In this document: one piece after another, positions 1 to 11,600 of the stretch
How the letters are laid out: every line of letters starts with the position of its first letter
Position numbering within the stretch: the first letter of the stretch is position 1
DNA from: Thecaphora thlaspeos
Lineage: Eukaryota; Basidiomycota; Ustilaginomycetes; Urocystidales; Glomosporiaceae
DNA length: 64,000 bases
Assembly (NCBI GenBank): GCA_900291925.1
Contig: UWYS01000004.1
Coordinates: 868,001 to 932,000, forward strand
Direction of reading: 5' to 3'
Made by a program: the position numbers and the translations under genes
The notes under the pieces: generated by a model
The model's database searches: none
What the model was told of the DNA's origin: nothing
Seen by the model: the letters and a program-made list of their open reading frames with translations, nothing else

Positions 1-520
1 GGTACCCGCATCCGATGCGCGTGCAGCTCGCTCGAACCGATGCGTCGACCTTGGCGGCAGAGTAGTCGAAGTGCTGCCTCTCCGGTCCGTACCGTCCGCA
101 CTTTGTCGTGATAAAGTAGCTCTCGCGCGGGAATTCGGGCCGCAGCCTCTCAAGGATGTTGCCCAGGATGAACTCCGACGGGAAGTAGTAGGGAGAGGTG
201 TCGAAGGCGTTGATGCCATACCGCATCGCTAGGCGCACCGTGCGGAGGGGGAGGTCGGACGAAAGCGTGGCAGGGGTGCTGTACATCCCCTGTCCGAAGA
301 CGCCGCAGCCAAAGACGAGCGGCGAGGCGTGCAGGTCAAAGTCGCGGCGATCATTGCCGTTGTCGTCGGCATTGCGGTCGATCTTGACATGGTCGTCGAC
401 GAGGGGAGAGCTGCGCCAAGGTGCGAGACCGTCGCGAGGCTGGTCGTCGGGAAGGCTGTCGAGCGATGGCTGCGTGGGGAAGTCGTTGGGCGAAGGGTCT
501 TGCGCTGGGTAGAGTGGCAT
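1..520 (-). CDS. D-arabinose 1-dehydrogenase-like aldo/keto reductase, partial (C-terminus off window)
   Basis: Reading the minus strand from an ATG at 520 gives an open frame of 173 codons to the window edge. After an approximately 50-residue polar leader comes PLVFGCGVFGQGMYS, then the aldo/keto reductase signature with INAFDTSPYY (catalytic Asp and Tyr) and FITTKCGRYG (catalytic Lys region). The spacing between the DTSPYY element and the Lys resembles the ARA2 / L-galactose dehydrogenase branch, which oxidises D-arabinose to the lactone in erythroascorbate synthesis. That substrate is inferred from family resemblance only. The catalytic His and the rest of the barrel lie beyond position 1. 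The gene is tail-to-head with MAM3, and the 478 bp upstream would be its promoter. No intron is needed in the visible part. The start is the first ATG in frame and the leader length is uncertain. Confidence 0.82.
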   Translation of the reverse strand, partial: MPLYPAQDPSPNDFPTQPSLDSLPDDQPRDGLAPWRSSPLVDDHVKIDRNADDNGNDRRDFDLHASPLVFGCGVFGQGMYSTPATLSSDLPLRTVRLAMRYGINAFDTSPYYFPSEFILGNILERLRPEFPRESYFITTKCGRYGPERQHFDYSAAKVDASVRASCTRIGCGY

Positions 521-998
521 CGTTCCGTACGTCGAGGGTATGAGTGGTTGTAGAAGGGGCGACAGATGACGGCGAGGGGACGTGGGGCTGCTGGACTGTC
601 CACTACACTCTGTGACGGTGGGAATGCGAGGCAAGGACAAGAGTTGGCCGATTGGCCGCGGCGAGGGACGAGCAAGCGCGATCGGGCTTCGCCCTTTCTT
701 CTCGCAAGACCCTGACTTGGCCCCTCATCGTTCCGCGCAACAGCACGAAAAGAGGTGAAGGTTGCAGCTCCGCTCGCCGTGGGGCGTCGCCATGGGCATG
801 GGGGACATAATAGTCCGGCGGGCGCGCACAGTGTCGCAACAAACGCCATCACACACGGCGACAGAAGCAGCAGCAGCGGCGGCGGCATCAAAACATCCAT
901 GTCAGGCCATCTTTATTAAACTATCTCTTCATTTTAAATGATTCAACGTCAAGCTCAAGCAGGGCTTCTGAGCCGCCCGCGAGGATGCTACGGTCCCT
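521..998. other. Intergenic, MAM3 3' end / reductase promoter
   Basis: No coding frame with family similarity is visible. It should hold the MAM3 3' UTR and the promoter of the reductase starting at 520. The region near 905-950 is AT-rich compared with its surroundings, consistent with a terminator or polyadenylation area. No defined motif could be assigned. Confidence 0.5.
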
Positions 999-3900
999 TT
1001 AGTCATCGTCCTTCTTCTCAGTTTCGCCGGCCATTGTGTCGCTGGACTTCTTCCCCCTGACCTCCTCGGCTTCCGCTTCGTCTCTCGAGTCGACGACGGG
1101 TGTAGAGGGCGCCGTGGCTGGCTCGTCCTGGTGGGCCAGCAGGCTGCCCTGACGGCTAGCGCTGACATCGCGGCTCATCCTTCTCGCCCGGTGCGGGGGC
1201 GCGGCGACCCCCGCGACGATAGGCGAGCTTTTAAAGACCTTGCCGCGAGTCTGGCCCGACGGTGTTGCACTCCGACTGCGCTCCTGTCCGTCCAGAGTAA
1301 TGCCACGGCCTCGGAGAAGCGTTTCGCTGACGATGGCTGTCGCGGGCGGTCCGCCCGGCGGCTGATGTCGAATGATGACGGGCTTGCCAGTGCGAGGCAC
1401 GCCTCCGACTTCAGTATCTCTGCGGATGACGGCCGAGGCAGATGACGGTCGAGCGGGAGGCTGCCCGTCGGTCGACATCGTAAAGGGTTCATCCAAAAAC
1501 GTGCGCACCCTAGTAACGGGGGCGGCGGCAGCAGTTTCGACCTTGGCGTCAGGAGGGACACCGGCCGCGATTGGGATATCCTCGGCGGCAGAGTCCCGCT
1601 GCACGTCGTCGAAATATGAGGGAGAGTCGCGGGTGCTATTGCTGCGCGTGATCTTAAAGCGTTGCAGCACACCGCCAGAGGGTCTCGGTACCGGGCTGCG
1701 GATCGACGGCGTGGGCAGGACAAAGTCGTCCTTCTTGACCTTCTCAGCCGTGGCCGCCGAAGTCTCCGAGGGCTTGTGGTCCGGGCTCGGCGGGGGGCTG
1801 AGCTTGGCAAAGTTATGCTCGACCTCGGAGTCGTACTCATCTAGAATCTCCTCGCCGATGAGCTCCTCCAAGACGTCCTCGAGTGTGATGATGCCGATAG
1901 GCACATCGCGTTGCGCCATCTCGGTGGCGACCTGGCTGACGTCGATCGATCCGTCGGCGAGCTCTGGTGCGATCTCTTCCTCGGCGTCGCGGTGGAGCGC
2001 GCGGCGGATGTGTCGCGACCACCTAGACCCTTTTATCTGAGAGGCGCCGAGCTGCTTCTCCTCGTCAATTGCACCAAGATCGTCGACGCGAGCAGTCGTC
2101 CCCGTCCGGTTGATGCCACCGGCCTTGCCCTCCGGACTGTCGTCGTTGCCAAGCTTGAGAAACGAGCCAGGTGATCCACGATGGGTGCGTGACGAGACAA
2201 TTGCGAGATGAGAATTGCCCGTTTGGAAGACGTTGAGGAGATTGAGCAGCGGCTCATCGGCGGGCACCGTGGGTACGGCATTCACGACCATTTCCCTGAC
2301 AGGGACAGCGTCCTCGGGGTCGAGGAGAATACAACTCTTGACGAGAAGTGCCCCAATGATCTTTTTCTTCTTGATTGTCGTCATCGTCGCTTCTGACTTG
2401 CCCTCGCCCGTCGTGGCGCTGCCATACTTTGGCGGAGACTTGACGTCTTCGGTGAAAGCGCTGCTGTGTGGCTGAACTGCAGTGCCAGAGCTCGTCCTGC
2501 GGCTGAGGGTGCTGAGGAACCCACCGCCACCGCCAGCCTTGGACGGTGTGGCGGTGCCGCTGCGAGTTTTGGCGACCGGAATGTCGATCTCGTGATAGAC
2601 CGGGATTCGAGAGTGGCCTGAGCCGACAATCTCCTGGAGCGTCTGGTAGTCGAGCTTGGCATCGAGCGGTATCATGAACACCTTGTCGATTGGCGTCATG
2701 GCCTGCTTGACGACCTTCTCTTGGAGATCAAGCGCGCCTCCCACGATGGCCACCGTGTCCGTGTCCAGGTCCCCATGGCCGCCGGTAGCGGCGTGCATGT
2801 TGACAAGCTCCTTGAGCTCAGCCCGTCGGTAGATGATGCCGTTGTGGGGTCCAAGCGTCCAGTGGAGGATGCGGGAGACGGGGTATGCGATCACCCAGAG
2901 GATGAAGATGACAACTCGCGTGACGAGGGCCATCTTGGCGCCGATCGCCAAACCGTAGCGGCTACAAACCGATTGCGGGATCAACTCCGCAAAAATGACG
3001 ACGAGGACGATTGATACCACCACCGACTGTAGGCCACCTCCGAGCAGAGGGTCCAGTATCAAGGGGAGTGTCTGCACACGACGGAGGCCAAAGAAGCAGC
3101 ACCGGGGTAGAAAGAGCAGGCAACAGGACAGGAACGCAAGATAACGAGACGAGGGAGGGGGCATAGGAAGACAAACGGATATATTCAACGCTCAGCGACT
3201 ACTTGTCAAAATCCCGCCAGCACACGATCGATCAATGACTCACTTCGTTCGTAATCATGTTGGCGATGAGCAACGTCGTCAGAAGAAGGTGGCCGTCCTC
3301 GCGAATCGGCATGATCTTCTCGGCGTACCGCTTCTGCTCTGATGTACCCTGCTTTGCCAGTACGGACAATTGGGTCGGGTCGAGCGACATGTAGCCAAGC
3401 GTCAGTCCAGCAAAGAGACCGGAGAGGAGGACGAGGATGGGTACGAGGATGCCGTAGGCGGCCTTCTGGCCAGTAGAGAGGCCCTCTTCGCCGCAGGAGC
3501 ATGTGTTGGTGGCGGCCTCGGCCACAGCTCGCTTGGTGAGGGTCCCCTGGCCGTGGCTGTCTGTGATTGCGGTCGGAGTCCATTGTGCGCGGGCGCTCTG
3601 AAGCTCGTTGAAGAGCCGGTCGAGAGTCGTCATGTCCAGACGTCCGTCCTGTGAGGCGGCCGTGTGCGATGCATTTTGTAGAACGTCCAAGAATTGCATG
3701 GACGGACCCGAGAGCCCGTCCGAGGGGTGAATGTCTATCTGTCGATCATGATGAGTTGTGCTTTGAAATTGGGTTCGCGCGACGTTGTCCGGCGAGGCGG
3801 CAGAGATCCATACAGATGCAGCGGCGGCGGCGTGGCCAGAGAAGGCGATCAGGAGGAGCGCGACGACGGTGAGGGAGGCGAATGGGGATCGGCAGCGTCG

Positions 3901-4056
3901 AGAGGCTCCCGCTGGTTTAGCCTGGGATGTGGAGGGATCTAGGCCTTGGAACGAGGAGGGGTCTGGATCATGTTTAGCGACAGCTTCTTCCATCAGTTGG
4001 CTGAGTGGCGGATGGGGAGCGCGAAAGAGGTGGCGCAGATACTGCGCGGATGTCAA
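999..4056 (-). CDS. MAM3: CNNM/MAM3-family membrane protein with CBS pair
   Basis: Two exons, complement(999..3071, 3244..4056), give about 961 aa; the 172-nt intron has GTGAG donor and CAG acceptor, phase 0. Joining restores the family motif ANMITNE-TLPLILD across the splice. The N-terminus has a hydrophobic stretch near residues 45-60, then the CNNM (DUF21) transmembrane domain at about 195-345 (ILVPILVLLSGLFAGLTLGYMSLDP onward and IVLVVIFAELIPQS). The CBS pair follows: AMTPIDKVFM...SGHSRIPVYHE, and PIGIITLEDVLEELIGEEI near the end of the core. A roughly 70-residue Gly/Ser/Thr insertion separates the CBS halves. The long C-terminal tail is low-complexity. Yeast Mam3 is a vacuolar membrane protein affecting metal (Mn, Co) handling, and CNNM proteins move or sense Mg. 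The same role is inferred here. An alternative start is 21 codons downstream. Confidence 0.92.
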
Positions 4057-5321
4057 AGGGTCGAGGATTGCTGGAGGAGAGCGTGTGGCGAAAGACGTTG
4101 GTGCAGGGGCTATCTGAGGACAGACGGAGATGCAAAAGAGATGGGTGATGGCGTTAGGAGGGAAAGGTGGGCAGCAGGGAAAGGGAACGGAGGGCAGATA
4201 AGGGCGGACGGGGCAAAGGAGCCCCGCGGGCCCTGGGGCGGCGCCGTTGTTGTGGCTCAGCGCCGGTGGAGGGACTGGGCTGGGATGGCGGATGACGGAT
4301 GACGGATGACGGATGACGGATGAAGGACTGCCTGTAGGTACCGCCGCCGTTGGTCTGTTGCGTGATAGGAGCCCGCCCGTCCGCCAGCCAGCCAGCCAGC
4401 GGTGTTAGCCAGAATCTCCACCGGCGGGTCCAACCTTCGGTTTGGGAGGCCCGGCTGGCCCGTAGGCCCAGTGGCCGCCTGCCTGCCGACGTGCCGTCCT
4501 GCCGATGGCTCTGCCGCCAGCTCGCTTCGCCTCCCGAAATAGCGACGTATGGGTGCTTTCACTACATAGGCCGCTACGCACGCACGCCATAGAACACCGC
4601 CTCCTGTGGGCCCCTGCTTGCTCCTGTTCCTCGACGGTCAGGTGCTGTACCCTGGGTGTTCGTCAGGCAGGATGACCTCGACGGTGGAGAAGACTCAACT
4701 TGGACGAGCTGCATCGAGGCGTAACCCACTTCCATTGTCTCATCAGATGCATTAATGTGTGTATGTATGTACGGTACTGTAGGAGACGCCATCTGAGCAC
4801 CGCCTAGCCGCCGGCTATGTGCCGGAGTGCGCCGGCGCCGTCGACAGGCTGGACCCTCTGATATCGGCCGGCAGCTTTTCGGAAGGGGCCGATATTGAAG
4901 TTGTGAAATTGGCAAAGCTCTCTGAGGGATACCGTACGTAGAGTGACAAAGCTGAGAGAGACCCACCCCTTTGCGACGAGCGCCGACGTCGTCAGCTTCA
5001 TAGGGAGCAAAAGAAAGAGGGGCTTGAAGGTCCCTCTCTCTCAGCCCTGCAGGACCCTTCTCTGGACAGACAGGGTTGGCGAGTCAATCCGCCCGCTCCA
5101 CATTGGCCGTGTCCAGCACGGCAGGCGGATTGAGATCAAAGCCATATCACACTACTCTTGCAAGGAACCGATGCTTGTGTAGAATGCATTGCCGTGTAGG
5201 ACATAAGAGGAAGAGATCCAGAAAGGAGACAATACAAGAGAGCCAAACAAAAGGTGCGAAGACGGCGAGCGAGGGGACGTGGCAGCATAAACGAACGTCA
5301 TGGCCCAGATCCCACCTCGGC
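4057..5321. other. Intergenic, MAM3 promoter / PSD2 3' end
   Basis: No recognisable gene in 1.27 kb. It contains a 7-nt tandem repeat (4283-4324) and a short GCCA tetranucleotide run near 4381-4400. Short open frames here have no family similarity and poor codon periodicity. It presumably carries the MAM3 promoter and 5' UTR plus the PSD2 3' UTR. Confidence 0.5.
4283..4324. repeat. Tandem 7-mer repeat GGATGAC, about 6 copies
   Basis: Consecutive units at 4290-4296, 4297-4303, 4304-4310 and 4311-4317 are identical (GGATGAC). The flanking units differ by one base each (GGATGGC at 4283-4289 and GGATGAA at 4318-4324). It lies 227 bp upstream of the MAM3 start codon. Confidence 0.95.
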
Positions 5322-8300
5322 CTACTCGGCGGTCCTTCCGATGCCCATGCCAACGCGGACGAGCGTCTCGATGGCCGCGCGCGAGTTGTCAAGGATGTCG
5401 TCGTCGAACATCATCCGCCCGCTCTCAAAGACGAGGACGATAGTCGATCCGCCAAACTTGAAGTAGCCAAACTCTTGGCCGCGCTTGACGCGGTCGCCTT
5501 CCTTGACAGTCAGCACCGTGCTCCCGACCATCATGGCGCCGATGCAGACGGCGTAAAACGTCCCAAATTCGTCCGAGTGGAAGGGCACTACGATGCGGAT
5601 GTTTTCACCGTAGACGTCGATCGTCGACCGAATCGCCATGGGATTGACGGTGTAGTACTGACCCTCGATCCAGGTAAACTTGCCGACGGTCGCGTCGGCA
5701 GGGCAGTGGAAGCGATGGTAGTCCTGCGGAGCGAGGCGGGAGATGGCGACCGAGCCGCCGTTCTGGTAGGCCTCGAGCGACGGCTGTCCCTTGGCCGCGT
5801 CGCCGAGGAGCCGCGCGACGGTGAAATCGCGCCCCTTGATCCAGATTCGCGTCGCCTCCTGGACGCTCTCGAACACCATCATCCGGCAGTCGGCGCCGCT
5901 GACGAGCCGCCTCGGGTTGTCGGGCTCCGCGTTAGGTCGCGCCTCGGGCTTGAGTTTGCGATAGAAGAACTCGTTGAACGTCTTGAAGCTGTCCAGCGGG
6001 TCGCGGATCTCGTCGAGGTCGAGGTTGTGGAACGCGATAAAGGGCGCAATCTCGCGCGCGCTGCTGGGGCTGTCGAACTTGACGCCCTGCTTGACGCTCA
6101 TATTCTTCAGCATCTTTTTGATGCGTGCTCCCTCCATCCGCGACCGAGCGCCCTTGTAGAGGAGGCGGATACCGAGGCGGACGTAGACCTGCATCTTTTC
6201 CTCCATCAGCTCGCCGCTCAGCCGGTCTTGGACGATGATGTTGGCGTTGTTGGCGCCGAGCGAGTAGTTGCCCTGGCTGATCTTGTTGACCACCTTGGTG
6301 TACCACTTGCGGTGCGCCTGATTGGCCGTGACAAAGTTGGTCTCGGCGAGGCTGTCGACACGTCGCCAGTCCTGCGACGCGCAGACCGCGAGGTGGGTGA
6401 CGATGTCGACCTCCCCCTTCTTCGAGAGGCGCGGCATGTGGCAAAGCGGGCACGACTTGAGGCGGATCACGCGCTCGACCGAGTTGGGGTCCTCGTCGCC
6501 GCCGCTGACCGGCTGGCCCTCGACCGTCAGCGTCGGAGGTAACGGGGACGGCGACTGCCGTGCCGAGGACTGGCTGGAGCTGGCCGTGGCGGACGACGAC
6601 GTGTGCTGCGCTTGGGATGGGTGAGGCCGAGCCCCGCCGTCGCGAGAGGCGGCCAGCGACAGGCTAGCCATGTCGCGGTCCATTTGCTTGGCGCCCCCCT
6701 GACCCTGTTCCGGGATCGGCTTGACCATGGGCTCCGAGGCGATCCCCATCACCGCCGACTGTGCCGTAGGTGGGACTGGCGCCCTCAGCTCGCCGTGGCC
6801 GACGCCGGAAAAGTAGCCGTCGCGCTGAATCGTCTCGTCGCCAGCGACGGGAGCGTTGGCGCCGGTCATGTCGAGTTCGCGGTTGGTCTCGGCGCCGACC
6901 TGTGAGACGTATCCCATGGAGCCGGGCGTTTCGAGTCCGCCATCCGTCCCAGCAGCCGGGATCCTCCGCTTCTCTGTCCACGGCTTCTTGATCTCGTCCT
7001 CGAGCGCGAGGATGACTTCGTCGAGGGTGAGCTCGTCCTCGTCCGGTTTTTTGCCGTTGGCCAGGAAGAAGCTCTCGATAGTACGCGTGGTGAGCGTGCT
7101 GCCGAGGCTGTCGAGCATGCTCGTCAGCTCGAGCAGAGAGAGCGTGTTGTTGTCGTTGGTGTCGTACTGGAGCGCGAGCTGCCGCCAGAACCTCTGCCGA
7201 AGCGCCTCGTACTGGGTGAAGTTGGCCTTAACCAGCAGGCTGGGCGCCTTCTTGCTCCCCTTGAACTTGACCTCCTCGTCCTTCTCGAGCCGCATCAGCG
7301 GCAGGCGGAACTCCTTCATGCTGCGCAGGCCGTCATCGGCGGCGTCGTAGAGGCCCGTGGCCGCGTTGGGCTTCGGAGCTAGCTCGATGAGTTCGACCAT
7401 GTCGATCGAGGCGCCGCCGACGTAGTCGTTTGACGACATCTTGTCCCAGTCGTAGATCTGGAACTTGACCTGGAAGTTAGTCTCGTTCCTGCGAACGTGA
7501 AAGAGGAGCTTCTCGTTCCAGACCGGGTTGAGCGTGTGGCGGGCAACCTTGGTCCGGAAGACCTTCTGGCCGAAGCTGACGATTGTGAACGGATCCATGT
7601 CGAAGGACGTGTGTGTCACTGCGCGGACCAGCGGCAGGGGTGCGCGGGAGGGGAGAGAACTGTCAGTGGATGCGCATGCGCACTCGAGCGGACCTCACCG
7701 TCCGCGAAACTCACTGTTCCTCCATCGCGGGAGGTCCGAGGCGTTCTTAACCTCCATCATTACAATGCCGATGATATCCATGCCCATTTCGGCCTTGAAC
7801 GAGTAGTCTTGCCTCTTCCGGTTGTTGCCGCGGACCCGTCTCTTGTTTCCTCGAGCCTTAGCGTCGGTGTCCGTGGCGCCCGCCACGTTCTTGCTCTGCT
7901 TGCGTCTCCTCGCGACGCCCGAGACACCCCTGACGCCCGGGATCCTCCTGCGGCGCTTCTCGCCGCTATCGGCAGTCGAGTCGGTGGTGGACGACAGCTC
8001 GGTGGCAGCGGAAGGCGTCATCGGAGCCGGTACGCCCGACAGGCTGGGCGTGGAGGTGCCGGACGAGCTCTTGGAGAGATCGCCGGTCTTGCGCCTCGAA
8101 AAAATGCGCCGGTAGCGTCCGGGTCCGGTCTGCTGCGCCGCAGCCTGCTCCGAAGCTGGTGTAGACGCGACGACGGCGGCGGCACCTGTGCCCACACCAG
8201 AACCGGCCGGAACCGCGGCAATCGACTCGTAGTGCTCGTTGTAGACGCGCTCGTCGTCGGTCTCGGAAAAGGAGCTGGCGTCAACGTCGTCGTCGAGCTC

Positions 8301-9470
8301 GGAAGCCGTGACGTCGGAGGACCCATCGTCATCGTCGTCCTCATCATGATCCTCGTCATCGCTGTCGCTGCTGAGGCCGTCGTCGAGAAAGTCGTCCGTC
8401 GGCCCCACGGTGCCGACCGATTGGGAGGCAGGCACGGCTCGGACAGCGGAAGCTTCGCTGCCGAGGGAAGCGAGAGCAAGCCTCTGGTACACCTCCTTGA
8501 TCGTCCAGCTGTGCGGATCAGCGGCGGAGCTCGCCTCGCCGCCTTGCTTTGCGATCTCGACGAAGCCGATCTTGACCTGAACCTCGCCGGTCGCCTCGGA
8601 GTCCGGTCGAGACGAGGCGACGGGTAGCCAAATCGGACTGACCCTGGCCCAGTCCGCTTCGCCGCCGGGGCACCACCCGCGCACGAGGAGGGAGCACTCG
8701 CCGAGGTAGTCGTCGCCGGAAAACTTGTCCTTGTCCCACAGCACAAATTCGAGTGAGCTGACCGTTGCGTTAGCTGCGTCGAGCTGCACCGAGCCGCGCG
8801 GTGCATTGCTGGCCAGCAGGTTGGGCGCCGACTCCAGAGAGTCGACGCCCTGACCGCCGCCCCTCCCGGGCGTTGCTAGCCCGCTCAGTCTGCGCTTGAG
8901 CCGCATAGGGCGCGGAACGCCTCGACCAACGGCCTTTGCGCCAGCCGCGCCCAGCTTCACGGGCGCCGAGAGAAGCTTCGTGGCGGCCCCTCCGATCTTG
9001 CGCGCCGATGCAGATGAGAGTATTGCCCGTGGTCTCCCGCCCTTACCGACGGCGGAGGCGGAAGCGACATTTGGCGATGGCGCGATTCCCGACGCCGGTG
9101 TTACGGCCTCTGACAGGATGGCCTGCACGACGTCGGGGTCGACACTCTCAGCCGCTATGACGCCCAGGTGGGGTCCGAACCAGTCGGGCAAGACATCGTA
9201 CTCGAACGTTGCCTCCGTGTCTTTCCAGACCGGGTCCAGCGTGTTTGGCTTGACCGCGGTCTGGTGCGAGCTCTCGGCGGTGCCTGGGAGGCTGACGACG
9301 ACAAAAGGGTCCGACTTGCCATTACGGTCCTTGGCCGCCAAACCTCTGGCCGACAGGATCTGGACGCGGAGCTTACACAATGGGTGAGCATCGGCCCGAG
9401 CCGTCCCAGTATGAGCCGGCATCGATATAGTCGGGGCTGCAGCCAGTGCCCCCAAGGAAAGAGGTCCCAA
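5322..9470 (-). CDS. PSD2: Phosphatidylserine decarboxylase 2 with two C2 domains and an EF-hand
   Basis: Two exons, complement(5322..7618, 7715..9470), encode about 1350 aa. The 96-nt intron splits the codon giving DLPRWRN-M-THTSFDMDPF, matching the second C2 domain of fungal Psd2. Order: C2 number 1 (about 28-230, interrupted by an approximately 100-residue Ser/Gly/Ala insertion); a low-complexity acidic linker; C2 number 2 (about 565-700); an EF-hand loop DTNDNNTLSLLE (738-749); a CxxC...H...C zinc-like element (about 975-1000) usual in this family; and the decarboxylase domain (about 1110-1350). The catalytic triad elements are visible: SGADCRMM (Asp), HRFHCPAD (His) and GGST (1308-1311), whose Ser becomes the pyruvoyl group on self-cleavage. 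The enzyme converts PtdSer to PtdEtn in endomembranes. The start is the first ATG before C2 number 1, and an extra upstream exon cannot be excluded. Confidence 0.93.
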
Positions 9471-10481
9471 GTGGATCGACCGATCGTTGAGTCGAGAGGC
9501 GGGGCGGTCGAGAGGCGGGATCTGTGCTTCGCTGCACCGTAGGTCTTCTGTAGAATTGCGAGGAAGGGCGGAAATGTTGTGGGTTGTGAGGCTTCAAGGG
9601 TATATGCTGTGTGTCCAGTGCCCCGTCGGCGTGCTGATTGGACCGATCGTGTTACGGGGACGGAGTCGTGTGTGCGCTTGCTCAATCAGCCAGGAGGAGG
9701 CGCAAAGCTCGAGAGCAAAGTACGAGCAATTGACAGGTAGCGGTGCTAAGGATGTTCAGGGATGGCACGAGCTGTAGAGACGGTCAGGAGGCGTTGGTGG
9801 TGGTAGTGAGTGGAAGGGTGGAAGGAAGGAAACGCGGTCTCTGGAGATGTGGTGTCCTCGATATACTGGAGAGCAGCTCGGGGTAGGAAGGAGGGGAAGA
9901 GGGTAGGAGTACCGACGACGAGCTCCGACGAAAGAAAGCCCCGACCGACGAGGCTGTGCTGTGATGGTGAAGGGGACAAATTTAGGGTTGTGATCTCCTC
10001 AAGGCCATACAAGCTGCGCACTGCACAAGGCACGACGAAAGCTCTCGAAGGCAGCTGGGACCTCCTTCTCCTCGTAGCACGCACGTCCCTTGCTGACGCA
10101 CGGTGCAGCGGCTGTCGGACTCCATGAGGTAGACCCCGCCTTTGCCTGCACCCTTTCCCGCCTTCTCCCGTAGCGCTTTCAGAGCAAGCTAAGGGCCGCC
10201 TCGTCGGCGCGCTCGCTCGCTCCTCTTTGCACCCATCTCTCGCGCGACAGAGCTGACCCTCATCTCCCCGAGGTCCTGGTTCCCCGCTTTGAAACCCGAA
10301 AGCGGCCCAAGTTCGAATCGACCGGCCCGTTGAATTTGAATCCCTCGCTCGGCTCCGGTGCGACGGGGGCACGGCGCGCTTCTGATCCAAGTCCTACCAG
10401 GCTTCTGTCGTCGCTCCCGACTCCCACCTCACACCACCACACCCCTTCTCACCCAAAACCTACTAAACCCACGCCGCTAAA
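9471..10481. other. Divergent intergenic region PSD2 / NDUFA4-like
   Basis: One kilobase between two genes transcribed away from each other. No gene was recognised, and minus-strand open frames here have no family similarity. Pyrimidine-rich sequence at about 10420-10480 directly precedes the B12D/NDUFA4-like ATG, typical of a basidiomycete 5' UTR. Confidence 0.5.
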
Positions 10482-11600
10482 ATGGTCGCCGGATCGCAAG
10501 CTGTCAAGAACAAGGCCCGTCAGCTGTTCATGAAGAACTGGTCAGTATCTTCCGGGATCGCCACATTACCATCTATTGTCGTGGTCTGGGCGCACGAGGT
10601 GGAAAGAACTAGCCAGGGGGCTAAGCTGTCGCAGCACTAGCATCGGTACAGCGGCACAGCGGCAAGAGATATGTGCATCTACGATCAACGTCTTGGGCAG
10701 CGTCTCGGGACAACCGCGCGATGTTCGTCCGTCCTTTGCTGGAAAGGCGACGAGCTGGGCTAGCAAGTCGGAGGGGTCCCTCGGCACAAAATCGGTTTGA
10801 GGTCCACTGCAGCCATCTGGCACAGGTCTTACCTCCGGACGATGCGCTCTCTGCTACTCCCTTTCTTCCGGGATAGCGGACAACTGCACAGCGGCTTCCG
10901 GTATCCTACATCACCGGCCGTCTGGGCACCTCGAGGACGAACGATGGCGTTTAGATCGCACGCATTACCAAGAGCAAGCTGCTGACTCTCCTCCTCCCAC
11001 CCTACCCACCTGCCCTATCGCTGCTCCTTTTGCGTGTCTTGCAGGTACTCGCCTGAGGTCATCCCGATCTACATCATTACTGGCCTCGCCACTGGTGGTG
11101 CCACCTGGTAAGTGTCCGAAAGAGGATCGAGTGGCGATGTGGCGGCGTTAAAACTGTCAGACATGCAGCTGGACAGCGGCGCTCGACGGTGTCGATACAT
11201 GAAAGGTATCGAGGACCCGCTTAGGTTCACAAACGAAGGAAGGCATGCGAGACGAGAATGGAGGATACGGTGCCTGCTCTCAAGGACGCGCGTTGACCGG
11301 CCATTGTCCCCAACACTCTTTCGTTCTTGCCCTATATCTGCAGGTACCTCTCGCGCCTTGCCCGCGGACCCGACGTCATCTGGGACCGAAAGAACAACCC
11401 GACCCCTTGGAACAACGTCGAGCCCGGCACCCAGACCAAGATGATGACTGTCAACGTGAGTGCCGCTTCTGCCCAGTAGTGTCATCCTGTGAGGTCACAT
11501 GGGTTCGCGTACTGAACGCGCTTTTCCCGCTGTCTTTACCCACCACCCCTGATCGGAACAGCAAAAGTTCGACAAGCAGTACTCCCGCGACAGGCTCTAA
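10482..11600 (+). CDS. B12D / NDUFA4-family mitochondrial inner-membrane miniprotein
   Basis: Four short exons, join(10482..10540, 11045..11107, 11344..11455, 11562..11600), give 90 aa in perfect phase. Two splices fall inside Trp codons (TG|G). The start sits in a good context (CTAAA-ATG). The protein has a basic amphipathic N-terminus ([12 protein letters not shown]), one membrane segment (residues about 24-42, [18 protein letters not shown]), then [19 protein letters not shown], the hallmark of the B12D/NDUFA4 family (NADH-ubiquinone reductase MLRQ-type subunit). Mammalian NDUFA4 associates with cytochrome c oxidase; the fungal partner is not settled here. The coding part is only 273 nt, while the introns total 846 nt (first intron 504 nt). 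Assignment rests on the RLARGP...WDRKNNPxPW block. Confidence 0.82.

Noticed and set aside
5076..6542. A 488-codon plus-strand open frame opposite PSD2
   Set aside because: It is the complement of a strongly conserved decarboxylase gene. GC-rich codon bias on one strand opens frames on the other, and no domain is visible in it.
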